This document shows positions 1 through 11,270 of a stretch of 64,000 nt of DNA, piece after piece (position 1 is the first letter of the stretch; each line of letters begins with the position of its first letter). Below the pieces are notes generated by a model that ran no database searches, was not told where the DNA came from, and was given only the letters and a program-made list of their open reading frames with translations. Made by a program: the position numbers and the translations under genes. Source of the DNA: Pseudeuparius sepicola (taxonomy: Eukaryota > Arthropoda > Insecta > Coleoptera > Anthribidae); NCBI GenBank assembly GCA_963920635.1, contig OY987298.1:63633949-63697948 (forward strand). The letters are read 5' to 3'.

Positions 1-238
1 ATCCATTATTTTTGGGACAATGCACCTTGGTACCCTACAGCTTTCGTTTAAGTAATTTTTTTCTAACTCGAAAAATAAAGGCTCTAGGGTTGGGTCAAAA
101 TATACGGGAACACCCTGTACCTACCTACCAACACTACCTACCACTACGGGTCACTGCGTATATTAAACAAAACGTTTTCTACCGGCTGTTCGCGCGACTT
201 GGCGGTAAGTATATCTAGGTACGCCTATATACTTTATA
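1..238. other. Unassigned intergenic DNA with a MITE-like end
   Basis: No gene is supported. An ACACCCTGTA motif near position 110-120 looks like the right end of a Tc1/mariner-type MITE, a terminus that recurs many times in this window, but its partner lies outside or is lost. Confidence 0.4.
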
Positions 239-530
239 GGTCTAGCCAGTGGCGTAGCGTGGGCCTTCGCCGCCTGGGGTCGACCGGAAATTCGTCGCCC
301 CCTCTATTTTAATTATTAGTCAAGAAAATTAGTAAAAGTCAAATAAAAATTAATTAAAAATGTACTTTTCGTGTTTTTTTCAGAGCAAAATCTCACAATC
401 ACATTAATAATTCTTCCTGAGATTTGAGTGTTTCTATCTATTGAAGTATATCTGTGTAATTTTTTACTTGTTACAGTACCAACTATTCTATTTTAATTAT
501 TTTAATAATATATATTTTGTTACCTTTATA

Positions 531-1340
531 CAGGGTGAGTTTTTTTTGATGATCAGTATGGGGATCTCGGAAACTAGCGGAGATAGAAGGAAGGTCAGAT
601 GGGAAAAGAATTGCAGTTTTGTGGGCCCAATTTAGCGCGTCTTGTGGATTTAAAGAAAAGGCATGGCTTACTAGATATTTTGAAAAAACAACATTTTGGC
701 GTTTCGTTCCAATCCGTCTAGATTCGTTGTTTCTAAATTTAGATAAAAAGTGTAAATACCAAAGTTGGTGACAGCTGTCATTTTCGAGATATGACACAAA
801 CTTCTGTTTTTTTAAAATGGAAACCATAGTTGTCCGTGGTCTCAAAAAATCAGGCATTTTTAGAGCTTTCCAATACTCGATATACTCGTACTTATGCAGA
901 AAAATAACGGAAATAATGGTTTGCATTTAAAGAACACAAATTTGTGTCGAAAATGGCAGCTGCCTTGGAAATTAGACCACGATAACCGCATTCGGGACAC
1001 AATTCCCTCCAACTTTGGTATTTACACTTTTTATCTAAAATCAGAAACAACGAATCTAGAGATGGATCGGAATAAATCTACAAAATTTCGTTTTTTTTTT
1101 TCTAAATATCTAGTAAGCCTTGACTTTTTTCACAAATCCACAAGGCGCGTTAAATCGGAGAGAATTGCAGTTTTCTGGGCCCAATTTAACGCGCCTTGTA
1201 GATTTTTGAAAAAAGGCATGGCTTACTACATATTTGGAAAAAAACGAAATTTTGGAGATTTATTCCAATCCATCTAGATTCGTTGCTTCTGATTTTAGAT
1301 AAGAAGTGTAAATATCAAAGTTGGAGGGAATTGTGTCCAC
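531..1340. repeat. Repeat block with two back-to-back dyads
   Basis: The block starts with CAGGGTGAG. A segment at about 625-775 recurs inverted at about 1007-1155 and again in direct orientation at about 1156-1335, giving dyads centred near 890 and 1165. The first 220 bp or so recur at about 16062-16290. This is a MITE family, apparently doubled by tandem or inverted duplication. ORFs across it are shadows of the inverted copies. Confidence 0.6.
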
Positions 1341-1538
1341 AATGCGGCCAGACTTAATCATGGTTAGCGAAACGCGCGTCGAGTGCAAAAAACAAAGTTT
1401 TAATGTGTGGAGTTAAGCGAAAGAAGTAATTTCTAAGTGCCAAAACTGCCAAATGTTCCTGATTCCCAATTTAGTATACTTACCTTTACTCCTATATAGG
1501 TATGTAGAGTAAGTTCGGGGAATATGGAATAGTCCGGG

Positions 1539-3031
1539 CAGTGGCGTAACTATGGAAGAGTAGGCCCGTGTTCAAAATTTCAGGTGGGCCCCTGTGTTTT
1601 TATGTTTGAAAGTGGTGTAGCAATGACAAACATTCTACAGGATGTCCCATTTTCGATTCTTTTGCAAGTTATATTTATTGAAATTCTTACTTCCTAGAAA
1701 AAACCCGTGTACGCCACTGAATTCTACGTGAAAAAATCTAGAACGGTCGATTTTTACTATTTCAGCAAGTTATCGTATACTTAATGGATATAGGGGGGCG
1801 CCTGAAAATGGCAAATTTTGAAAATCATCTTGTGTTTAAAAAAGTAAGGAGGTCGCATGAAAATTCTGTATACGGACTTTTCTTTTTATGAAAAAGTAGG
1901 TCAGTGCCCCAAAAACCGCAACACCCTATTTCTAAAAATAACCGAGATACCTCGCAAAAGTAGCGAAAATGGGACACCCTGTAGGTGCATAGAGAATAAT
2001 CCAACTTAGGCTTTGTATTGACCAACAGTTAAAAATAATGCACATTGCTCACTACAGGTCGAAAAACGTCATTTTATAGGTCAAAATGTTGAATTGCCAT
2101 GTGCGTTCTGTACAGGGTGATCCAAACTCGACGCCCCAGGCCTACTGCGGGAACACGAAAACTGAAAATAAAATTTCGAACAGGGGCTATTAATGGAATG
2201 GAATGAAAAACATGGAATTTTTTCTATTCACTAGGATCGGTTTTCCTAAATCTAGCTGTCCATGAAAACAATTATTGCGATAGTCAGAAATTATTTAAGA
2301 GTATGTTAGGGTGCCTTGTGCACCATTAAATTTGTTCGACTGGAGTATTTTTTAAATTTTTGAATTGTGCTTGTTACTGACTTGTTTGCTATTATAGTTT
2401 GTTACAAAAATTGTTTTTTAATATTCCAGTTGAAAAAATTTAAGGGTGCACAAGACAACCTAACATTTTCTTAAATAATTTCTGACTATCAGTTGTAAAT
2501 TTTGAACAATAAAAGATACATAAATTCTTTTCCTATAAAAGTTATTGAGAATGATAAGGACTTTCGATATTTAGGAAAACAATTGAATGTTTCTGGGGAA
2601 AAATATTGATGACCTCACAGCGGCCATTTCTCCCAAACAACAAAAAAGCACATTTTCGGTCATAATTGGGCCTTATAGTATGTCCCATTTAAGAACCCCT
2701 GTTCGAAATTTTATTTCCAATTTTCGTGTTCCCGCAGTAGGCCTGGGGCGTCGAGCTTGGATCATCCTGCAGGTACAATTTACTCCTAACTTATTACATA
2801 TACATGTTTTGTACTACCCTTGAATTTTCATTGTTGCGAAATTTCAATGGTCGTCTATGTAACCGATTAGAGATTCTGACTCGTCGGTAATTACGCAGCA
2901 CCACACCAATCGGCTCACATCGGAAAAACCGAAATTTATGCGCCCTGCATGAATCTTGGTGGCGGTGGGCCCCCAGCAGCTCTGGGCCCGTATTCACCGC
3001 ACACTCTGAACACCCTGTACTTACGCCACTG
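1539..3031. mobile_element. Second hAT-type element inside the pogo-like element
   Basis: The ends CAGTGGCGTAAC and GTTACGCCACTG-like (TTACGCCACTG) are inverted. A perfect 8-bp duplication AGTCCGGG occurs at 1531-1538 and 3032-3039. Removing the element rejoins the pogo-like left end. It has no transposase ORF. It carries the MITE at 2113-2769. Confidence 0.85.
2113..2769. mobile_element. MITE with CAGGGTGATCC ends
   Basis: The inverted ends are CAGGGTGATCCAA... on the left and ...TTGGATCATCCTG on the right, and they extend inward for about 60 bp around a GGCCTACTGCGGGAACACG-type motif. The left flank is TA and the right flank is CA, so the duplication is imperfect. It lies inside the hAT element 1539-3031. 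A partial relative sits at 35524-35817. Confidence 0.7.
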
Positions 3032-3039
3032 AGTCCGGG

Positions 3040-3267
3040 TAATATGGAATAGCTGCTTATTTCTATGTAGGTGGCGACATCTGGATTTCTATAGCTAAAC
3101 TGACCTTATTCTCTCTCTAAACTATATTATTAACGTCAGCAGGTTTCAAAGGTTGCCGTTCTGTAGATCACAAAACGCCATCAGCCATTATTCGTGTTTG
3201 TCGAGTTTTGCAGTTGTGATTTTGTAGCGGTGGTATACTTGTACAAAATTATCGCTCATTTTGGCAG
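3040..3267 (+). promoter_or_regulatory. Putative untranslated first exon of the pogo-like gene
   Basis: The segment ends in a strong splice-donor context TTGGCAG|GTAAGT (cut after 3267). The matching acceptor TTTTTGCAG lies just before the ATG at 5912. It is probably the 5' untranslated exon of the pogo-like transposase transcript. The later mariner-like insertion (3371-5827) lies wholly inside this inferred intron. No TATA box was identified with certainty. Confidence 0.35.
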
Positions 3268-3370
3268 GTAAGTCTATCCTAATGTTGAGCTACTTTCTTA
3301 AAATGTTTTTAGTATTTAGTATTAGTATAGGTATCCCATATTACCCCATGGTGATTTAATCACTCATATA

Positions 3371-5827
3371 CAGGGTCATAGTGCGGGAACGGAATATTGT
3401 GGGTTTATTGAGACATATTTTGATAAAGCAATACAGGTACATGGTGGTGGGTACGTAAGGCTACCAAACTAAAATATTTTCACTTGAATCGCAGCACGTA
3501 TACTGAGTGATTCAACCAAAACTTATGTTTTTTTAAATAGAACACCCTGTATTTTATTGCATATTTGGATTCCCCAGTTAATTTAAGTTGGACTTTATGT
3601 ACCATACATGGTGTCTAAAACTCATAGTGTAGCAGATACAGGGCATTTCTTGAAAAAGTGGAGGTTGGGGCAGTCATATTTTGGCAATATACCAGATCTC
3701 AGGAGGCTATGATTTTGTGTGGTAACTAAGCATGAACTGTGCCGATACTAACCAGAAACTCAGCAGCCAAACTCATATGTTGTGCGTGAAATCAATGTTA
3801 AAACTAAAATTTTTTTAATCGCGGCTAACTTGATTTTTTCAAATGGAACCATATAATTTTCTTCAGTTTATTGGACACGTCTTTTTGTCCTCTTTATACT
3901 GATATAGGGTTGTGGGTAGCTATCTCCAACTATAATAACTGGAAAAGCTGACTTAAAACTTAAATTCTTTGTAAAGGAAAATGTACGCATTTTTATTTTA
4001 TTTTAAAACATGTGAAATTAAAATGAATTTTTATTCTCATAACTACATAATAATTATCAACAATAAACATGTGAGATAGACACCTAATTAAAATAAATGT
4101 TCAAAATGGCGACCTTGCTCCTTCAAACACATCTGAATTCTGCTGAAAAACGAATTTCGTACTCTTTCGAGCATGTCCGGCGTGACAGTTGTAAAGGCAT
4201 CCCTAATATGCCTTTTCATGTCATCGACATCGGTGGGCTGTGTTTGGTAGACAATATCCTTTATATGCCCCCATAGGAAAAAATCACAGGGAGTGATGTC
4301 AGGAGATCTTGGTGGCCAACGAGTTGGTCCTGCTCTGCCTATCCAACGATTTGGAAATTCTTCATTGAGCCATTCTGTTACAAGACGAGCGTGATGGGAT
4401 GGTGCACCATCCTGTTGAAAGTACATGTCCCGTCTCAGTTGAAGAGGAACATCATCCAATAATTGAAATAGATTTTCGTTCAAAAAATTATAATATTTTT
4501 CAAAATTTAGCGCTCCGTCAAAAAAAATAAGGACCTACAACCATTGACGTTCCAAAAATGCCAGCCCAAACATTAACAACCCAACGATTTTGAGAGTGCA
4601 CTCTGAATTGTCGCGGATTTACATCAGAATAATAATGAAAATTCCGTCTGTTGACAAATCCATTACGATGAAAAGAACATTCATCAGTAAACAAAACTGA
4701 CTCATAGATGTTATAGTTTTGTTGCATCCACAAACAAAAATTTATTCTGTTTAAGAAATCTTGTTCCTTTAGTTCCTGATGCATCTGTATATGGAACGGG
4801 TGAAATTTGTTTTTCACTAGTATACGCCGAATAGATGTTCTGTCTATTTATAATTGATCTGCTAGTTGGCGTGTACCTACGTGGGGGTTTTCTATAACTG
4901 ACATCAAAACTCTGAATTCGTTATCGTCATTGGTGACACTCTTTTTTCTTGTATTTTTTGAATAGTTGACGCATCCAATATTGACAAATCTAATAGTTCC
5001 TGAAAAGCTTTTCTTCTTGGTTGCCGCCGATCAGGATAACGTACCTTGTACATTCGGCTAGCCAATAAACAATTTCTGTCGCATTCTCCCAAAACGAAAA
5101 CCATGTCTACTAATTCAATTTTAGAAAAAGTACTCATTTTCTTTGGAATAGATTAAAACGCGACAAAACGAGAAGCCGGAGAAAAATATTACTTGTTTCT
5201 TGACCGTAGCAGATGTAACAGATTGTTTTATTTCCATGGCTTACTTTAGTTTTTCAAAGCATGCTTGCTTTAACCATATAAGTATAGCGAAGCAGCTACT
5301 AAGTATTAATTATTGCTTTTCCAGTTATTATAGTTGGACCCTAACCCTATATCAGTATAAAGAGGACAAAAAGACGTGTCCAATAAGTTTTGACATTGAT
5401 TTCACGCGCAACATATGAGTTTGGCTGCTGAGTTTCTGGTTAGTATCGGCACAGTTCATGCTTAGTTACCACACAAAATCATAGCCTCCTGAGATCTGGT
5501 ATATTGCCAAAATATGACTTTGCCCCAACCTCCACTTTTTCAAGAAATGCCATGTATCGTCTACACCATGAGCTTTAGACACCATGTATGGCACATAAAG
5601 TCCAACTTAAATTAACTGGGGAATCCAAATATGCAATAAAATACAGGGTGTTCTATTTAAAAAAACATAAATTTTGTTTGAATCACCTAGTATACGTGCT
5701 GCGATTCAAGTGAAAATATTTTAGTTTGGTAGCCTTACGTACCCACCACCATGTACCGGTATTGCTTAATCAAAATATGTCTCAATAAACCCACAATATT
5801 CCGTTCCCGCACTATTGGCCCACCCTG
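3371..5827 (-). mobile_element. Tc1/mariner-like transposon with long TIRs
   Basis: The element begins CAGGGTCATAGTGCGGG and ends with the inverse, GCACTATTGGCCCACCCTG, flanked by TA at 3369-3370 and 5828-5829. The inverted repeats run about 500-580 bp inward (roughly 3371-3950 against 5320-5827), much longer than classical mariner TIRs. The interior carries a decayed minus-strand transposase. It inserted in the intron of the pogo-like element. Confidence 0.85.
4088..5137 (-). pseudogene. Mariner-like transposase pseudogene (N-terminal HTH plus DDE)
   Basis: The product would be a cut-and-paste transposase of about 350 residues. The first block (5137 down to about 4930) starts at ATG and has the insect helix-turn-helix pattern VDMVFVLGECDRN...RYPDRRQPRR (the region often called DUF4817). 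The second block (4817-4518) has FTDECSFHRNG, holding the first catalytic Asp. The third (4483-4088) has YFQQDGAPSHH (second Asp) and PRSPDITPCDFFLWG (third acidic position). The reading frame is broken by a frameshift near 4930-4950, an in-frame stop near 4848 and a frameshift at a homopolymer near 4520, so it is dead. The catalytic residues themselves survive. Confidence 0.9.
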
Positions 5828-5911
5828 TAGATACTAATAAGTGGCTAATTAACGGCAAAACATAAAACGTTCTGTGTTCTGTTTAAAAGACAACTTATTT
5901 TTGCAGATACC

Positions 5912-6187
5912 ATGTCGTCAAACTCTTCAAAGAAAAGAAAGAAATGGCAGTTCGATAATATGCGACAAGCAATTAAAGCAGTTAGAAGCCAAACTTTGGG
6001 CTATTTGTCCGCTGCAAAGCGTAATAACGTCCCTAGTGCTACACTTCCGTTTTTTGTTAAATTGTTCAACATTAAGAATCAAACTTATTTTTGTTTCGTT
6101 CTTCATATGATTTACTCTATCCCATATTACCCTATATACCTATTCCATATTACCAGTGACTATAGAAAACCTTTCTATAGTCACTGA
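5912..6187 (+). pseudogene. psq-type HTH exon of a pogo-like transposase
   Basis: The ORF starts at an ATG seven bases after a TTTTTGCAG acceptor. Residues 8-50 (KKRKKWQFDNMRQAIKAVRS, then LGYLSAAKRNNVPSATLP) fit the Pipsqueak/pogo helix-turn-helix, which binds transposon ends or, in Pipsqueak, GAGA-like sites. After residue 53 the ORF runs into AT-rich, unrelated sequence and stops. No DDE domain follows within the element. It is most likely a truncated transposase exon rather than a host gene. The neighbouring GGTAATATGGAATAG-type terminal repeats support this. Confidence 0.65.
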
Positions 6188-6757
6188 TATTACCCTCCAC
6201 TTTTGTTCTGCACATAAAAATGACTGATTCCAGATTTTTTTTTCTAAGCTGAAACGGTGTTTTTATAATCAAAACTGATTATAAGCTACTTAATAATATG
6301 TAATGCTCTGACCCTTTCATTTGCCCAATTTCCGAGTGAAAAGTGCATTATTTTTCCGGTTATTCGGCAAAACAAAAATGGTATTCCATATTCCCCGAAC
6401 TTACTCTGCTAACTTGACGATGTTTCGGAAGACATTTTTTTATATATTTGTTTCAACAACACAAAACCACGAATTGCCGTGTCGAAGTTCAAAAACATCT
6501 ACACACGTTCCGAAATAAGTCTTTGCGTAATGAAAATTAGGAGTGGTATTATTTTCTTTAATTGAATAACTACTATACTCCTTCGCTCTCGCTTGTTGGT
6601 CCGTTCGGGAAAACTTGGTGCCGCTCGCTAGCACTTCGGCATACCATTTGACTTTACCTCGCTCCTAGGATTATTGCCTTGCCGCCGCCCCTTTTCATAT
6701 GCCGCCCGGGGCCATGGCCCCCTCTGCCCCCCCCCTCGCTACGCCACTGGGTCTAGC

Positions 6758-7382
6758 TAAAATTTTAACAAATTGTAGATAATTGTAGAAATAGAATAGA
6801 ATAAAACATCCTATACCTACCTAAGGCTTTTTAATTATGTATACGATGCTAAAGCGAAAGTAGCCACATTTCTCATTATACAGGGTGTTCTATATTCCAA
6901 TGTTAAACAAAATTTGTTTGTTTCATTTACTGAAATAAACAAGATACCTACCTACCTACATATAGGGTATAGATACATACTTATTGTGGGAATTCGGAAT
7001 ATAAAAGAAAAAAATCTTGGAAAAAATATAGTCAATAACATAATATAGGTACATATAGGGTGTTTCAAAATAGAATATCAATATTTAAAGGGGTTAATTT
7101 GTGTATGATTTTAAGACAAAAAGTTCATATAAACAAAGGTCTGTTTTCGATTTATTTTTGGTAGGTATAAGCATTTTTTTTGTATAATTTTATATAATTT
7201 CGAAACCAGGTACCTACATTAGAGATTTATTCTTGCTAATTTAAAAAAAATAAGTGTCTTAAAGACACTTATTTACTTGCGTTGTTCGCATACTACACTC
7301 TATTCAATCAAAATGCAAGTGGCGCCTAAACATTTACACGATGGACGCACGTGAACAATTCTGAGGGCTAATACGAGGCAGG
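6758..7382. other. AT-rich DNA with MITE fragments, no gene seen
   Basis: CAGGGTGTTC near 6883 and TAGGGTGTTTC near 7057 look like ends of Tc1/mariner-type MITEs without clear partners. A 12-bp palindrome AAGTGTCTT-AAGACACTT lies at about 7251-7270. No coding signal was seen. Confidence 0.4.
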
Positions 7383-8123
7383 CAGGGGCGGACTGGGACC
7401 CAAAAACGGCCCGGGCGCTTTGTATGAGACCGGTCCATGGACTAGACCTGGAAGCGGGGGTTTCGTAGGGTTCCTTGTAGCCAAAGTGCAAGAGACTCCA
7501 GAAACAGATGGTTTCAAGATTTTTTTTATTTTTTTAGGTGTTTTTAAATTTTGGGGAGGACCAAATTGTCGAAATTACTTTATGCCAGGGTTTTTATTTC
7601 AAAAGAATATAATGAAAATAAAAAATTAAAAAAAAAAACAATTCTTTAAAACAAATAAAACACATGTAAACACAAAAATCACCCTTCATCTGTTGCAAAC
7701 CATTTAAAAAAATTAAAAACATAATACATTACGTATGCCTTTGCACTCGCCGACTACATAGTTTATTAGATCTTCATTATCTAATGAAATTATAAAATAT
7801 ATTTTTCAGAAGCCATTAACATGAAAGCTTCCAAATCCAAATGGTCTTCGGTTAGAGAACTTCCTTAGCCGGTTCAAGATGATTTTTAATTTGGAGAAAG
7901 ATCATTCACATGATACGTGTGAAATAGACAAAGTTAATGCAAGTGCGTCACGTGATTTATTATTGCGGTGTTACCAAAGTCTAGAGAATTAGTATATCTC
8001 TGGACGCTGGTGTTACCATAATGCCTATAAGTAAAGGCGCGGCGGCGGTCGGCCCATAGCGGCCCAAGTAGGTCCGGCCGATCGGGCTAGCGCCCGATCG
8101 CCCGATGGCCCAGTCCGCCCCTG
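7383..8123. mobile_element. hAT-type MITE, 741 bp
   Basis: The ends CAGGGGCGGACTGGG and CCCAGTCCGCCCCTG are exact inverses. The flanking 8-bp direct repeat GAGGCAGG is perfect (7375-7382 and 8124-8131). The interior is non-coding and contains one of the small ACCAAAGTCTA palindromes near its right end. Confidence 0.9.
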
Positions 8124-8131
8124 GAGGCAGG

Positions 8132-9538
8132 GCCGCATTAAGGACGATCTCTGTGAATTTTATAATATAAAATATTAAAATAATATGCCCAAGTATTAGG
8201 AACTTTAAAAACAAACTTTTATGACACACCTAGTCATTCACTTACCTGCAAATTTCTACTATTAATACAAATCGTATATTAATAAACAGCGAAAGAATTA
8301 TATCGGCAAAAATTAAAGGTCCACTTGCTACTCAATACACCTCTGTAATAAATAACGACTCGCTGAACTCGCCCGCCGGGAAAAACTTTATTGCCAACTA
8401 GCCAATAGCAAGCCGATCACGTGCGTATCATGCTCTAGCCGTGCAACAACTTTTGTTTATGTTTCACTTGCGTTTAGTTTGAATAGAGTTTAAGTTATCT
8501 ATATAGGTAATTACATAAATAAATTTCAACGCCAAATTAAGGAGGAAAATAAGATTTTTTAACATGGTTCTTCCTTAACATAGCAATATTGGGGCAAATT
8601 CTTTAATTTTAAGCTAAGTTCGTTCCTTGGGTGAGTTGTAATATTTTTACATGCAACACATCCATATATTTTGAAATTCAACGAAACAAAATGATAAGGT
8701 ACAGTTTTGTAAAAAAGTAAGAAAAAGCGAATATCTCCATGACATCTTTCTAAAAATTGGCAAATAGCCTTTCCGGCATTTCCAAGGCAAACCTGATTTT
8801 TCTCCATTTTTAATTTTGAAATGTCATGTTTTTGATACACATGGTTTGTGACATCATGACTCTTTTGAGGAGCAAAACATGCACCATCATAGCCCGAAAT
8901 CAATTTTTAAAAAACCTAATAATAAAAAATTTTCCCATTTGGTGCAAAAGTTTATGAATCTGTATCTACGTGGTATGGTCAAAAACTTCAAATGTTCAAA
9001 TCAACAACTTAGAAATAAAAATTTCAATTTAGGATGGGAATACGTTATTAAATATAATGGAGATTCCGGTATTGCCTGAAATAAATAGGTATCTAACACT
9101 TTTGTCTAGTTTTCGAGATGTAGATGTACAGGCAGTACATTTTGCGTTTGAGATTATGCCTTTAACAATTATCCCAAATCTTACGATTTTAGGTGTAAGT
9201 ATAGATTTGTATCTCGATCATTTCAAATACCTGATCGAGAATTTATAAAATGTCCGATTTTATGAAAAGTGATAATATTATCCCTATCCTCCATAATATA
9301 AAAGATAGGCGTGTCCTAGGACAAAAATGTGTATGAAGAACAAAAAAATTGAATGAAAAGAATTGAAATTGAATGAAAAGAATTGAATTGACCATTTTGA
9401 ATCTTAGAACTACTGCATTTTAAATTATTTTCAAGCATAGCTTTCATTTTATAAAATCAAGGTAGCCTTGGTAAGACCGATTTGTTAGTGAAGTGCCTTT
9501 TCTGTTCAAAATATTTAAAAAAAGTATATATATAGGTA
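8132..9538. other. Unassigned DNA with one unrecognised minus ORF
   Basis: The only longer ORF (8559-8903, minus, 114 codons from ATG) has a few cysteines and no motif I recognise; it could be a decayed transposase or chance. Position 8450-8480 is adjacent to AT-rich DNA. Nothing else was seen. Confidence 0.3.
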
Positions 9539-10774
9539 CAGTGGATAGGTGAAACGACTCTTGTAAAGACAAAAAAAAAATTTAGTTGAAATTTGAGCTT
9601 TTGGGTATCAGCCTTGCTTGGTTTGAAAGTATCTACCTAATTTGTGACGTAATTTTATTTTTGAAAAATCATGTATGCGTTGGATATTTCGAAAAAACTG
9701 ATTTTTTACACTAGTAAAGTGCCTTTCTTATAGGAGCTACAGCAAAATGTTGTCAAGAAATGTTGTTCCGAATGAAAAACTGAGTAAATGTGCAAAATTT
9801 CTCCTAGACCTACTTTGATTTTGTGCTCTTTTTTACAACAAAAATGGGGAAAAGTGCCCTTTTGGTAAAAGATACTACAAAATGTTGCTAAAAAAATTGT
9901 TAAGAATGCGAAAATTAATAAGACAGCAAAATTTGAAAGCCGTCGGCCCATATTTTGAATTTTGCATTATACTTTTTTCTTTTTTGGACAGATAGGTACG
10001 TATAAAAAAATCTCGAATAATTCTAGGTTTCATTTTTTTGTAACAATTTGTAGTACAGTTTGGAATAATAGACACTAGTCTAGTTAACAATAAATTACTA
10101 AAAATCAATTTTGCGCTTCAATCAGATCACCTACCTTTAAAATATTGTCTTCTGATGGTATTAATAACATAACTTCATTAATCGCCTAGGACAATGTGCA
10201 AATTGGGAGATGATCTTATAGAAGGGCAATATTGATTTTTAATAATTTATTGATATCTAGATAAGTGTCTATTATTCCAAACTGTATTACAAATTGTTAT
10301 TTTTTTAAATTAAATCTAGTATTCTAGATTTTTTAATTTGTATCTGTCCAAAAAATAAAAAAGAAGAATATAAAATTCAAAGGGTGGGTCGATGGATTTT
10401 AAATTTTGCTGTCTTATTAATTCTTAAAAAATTTTCTTAGTATCATTTTGTAGCATCTTTTACCAAAAGGGCACTTTTACCCACTTTTGTAGTCAACAAG
10501 AGCGCAAAATCAAAGTAGGGCTAGGACTTTAAAATTTTGTACAGGTACTCAGTTTTTCATTCTGAACAACTTTTTTTGATAACATTTTGCTGTAACTCCT
10601 ATAGAAAAGGCACTTTACTGGTGTAAAGAATAAGTTTTTTCGAAATATCAAGGCATACTTAATTTTTCGAAACTAAAATTATGTCAAATATTACTTTCAA
10701 ACTAAGCAGATCAAACAACTCGATTTTTTTTTTGTATTTTACAAGAGTCATTCGACCTATCCGGGGATACACTG
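9539..10774. mobile_element. Long-TIR (foldback-like) MITE
   Basis: The outer ends CAGTGGATAGGTGAAACGAC and its diverged inverse (10738-10774) start an inverted repeat that runs most of the element: about 9715-10080 pairs with about 10250-10620, including AAAGTGCCTTT and a TACAGTTTGGAATAATAGAC motif near the centre. It is non-coding; ORFs inside are by-products of the dyad. The target duplication is not clear. The arms differ at many sites, so it is old. Confidence 0.7.
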
Positions 10775-10854
10775 GTATATTTAGAAAAATTAATCGGCAT
10801 TGCTCTCATACCTTTTTAAAACTGCCAGTGATTTTTGTATTTGTCTAAGGACTA

Positions 10855-10946
10855 AAGTAGCATGGTTCATGTAGACCCTAGTCGTCCCTAAAGAGTGTAG
10901 CTTTTTTAATTATAGAGATAGTTACGTTATGTGTTACGTCGGACAT
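10855..10946 (+). repeat. Inverted partner of 18766-18845
   Basis: About 80 bp here, with GTCCCTAAAGAGT and TTACGTCGGACATTACAAGA, reads inverted at 18766-18845 with about 85% apparent identity. The two could be ends of one old element of about 8 kb or two separate MITE ends. Everything between is a mosaic, so I cannot tell. Confidence 0.45.
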
Positions 10947-11134
10947 TACAAGACCCTCCCTGTTTAAGACACATAATTGATATTATTACTGTAAAGGACG
11001 CAAAAGCCTGTAGTAACAGTGTTACGAGTGTTGAGAATTGGCCTGTAAGCGTCGACCTCGGGTTTATCTGGGGATTAGATCTCTTAAACTTCTTAGCCAT
11101 TTGAAATATCAGTATGAAAAGTACTAGAGTACTA

Positions 11135-11270
11135 GACTGCTCACGGCTGTCACGTCTGACACATTTTTGGCTCACCATGCGCTTTCCGGAGATAAAATAC
11201 AATGCAGAATACATTGTTGGCCATCAGAGCCATCTGTTTTCCAGGACATAAAACTATAGCCTTAGAAGTC
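11135..11270. mobile_element. Short MITE, copy 1
   Basis: This 136-bp unit starts GACTGCTCACGGCTGT and ends with the near inverse (TATAGCCTTAGAAGTC). A very similar copy of the same length lies at 36831-36966. The core includes ACACATTTTTGGCTCACCAT. It is non-coding. The target duplication is unclear. Confidence 0.6.

Larger units (their letters stand above)
1505..6408 (+). mobile_element. Pogo-like DNA transposon remnant with psq-type HTH
   Basis: The terminal repeats AGAGTAAGTTCGGGGAATAT (from 1506) and its inverse (ending about 6408) bound the region, and shorter copies of the GGTAATATGGAATAG motif lie subterminally near 3037 and 6120-6150. The first base of the two ends differs and I see no clear TA duplication. 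The assignment to the pogo branch of Tc1/mariner rests on the HTH encoded at 5912. The rest of the transposase is missing. A hAT element and a mariner-like element have inserted into it. Confidence 0.6.
247..6749. mobile_element. Non-autonomous hAT-type element, outer shell of a nest
   Basis: The left end CAGTGGCGTAGCG and right end CGCTACGCCACTG are inverted repeats. They are flanked by a perfect 8-bp direct repeat GGTCTAGC (239-246 and 6750-6757). An 8-bp target duplication with CAG/CTG ends is the hAT signature. No hAT transposase is recognisable. Most of the length is later insertions (1505-6408); without them the shell is about 1.6 kb. The target was ordinary AT-rich DNA. Confidence 0.85.

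Noticed and set aside
483..1277. ORFs of 127-147 codons at the left end
   Set aside because: They run across inverted copies of one repeat and translate it in both directions.
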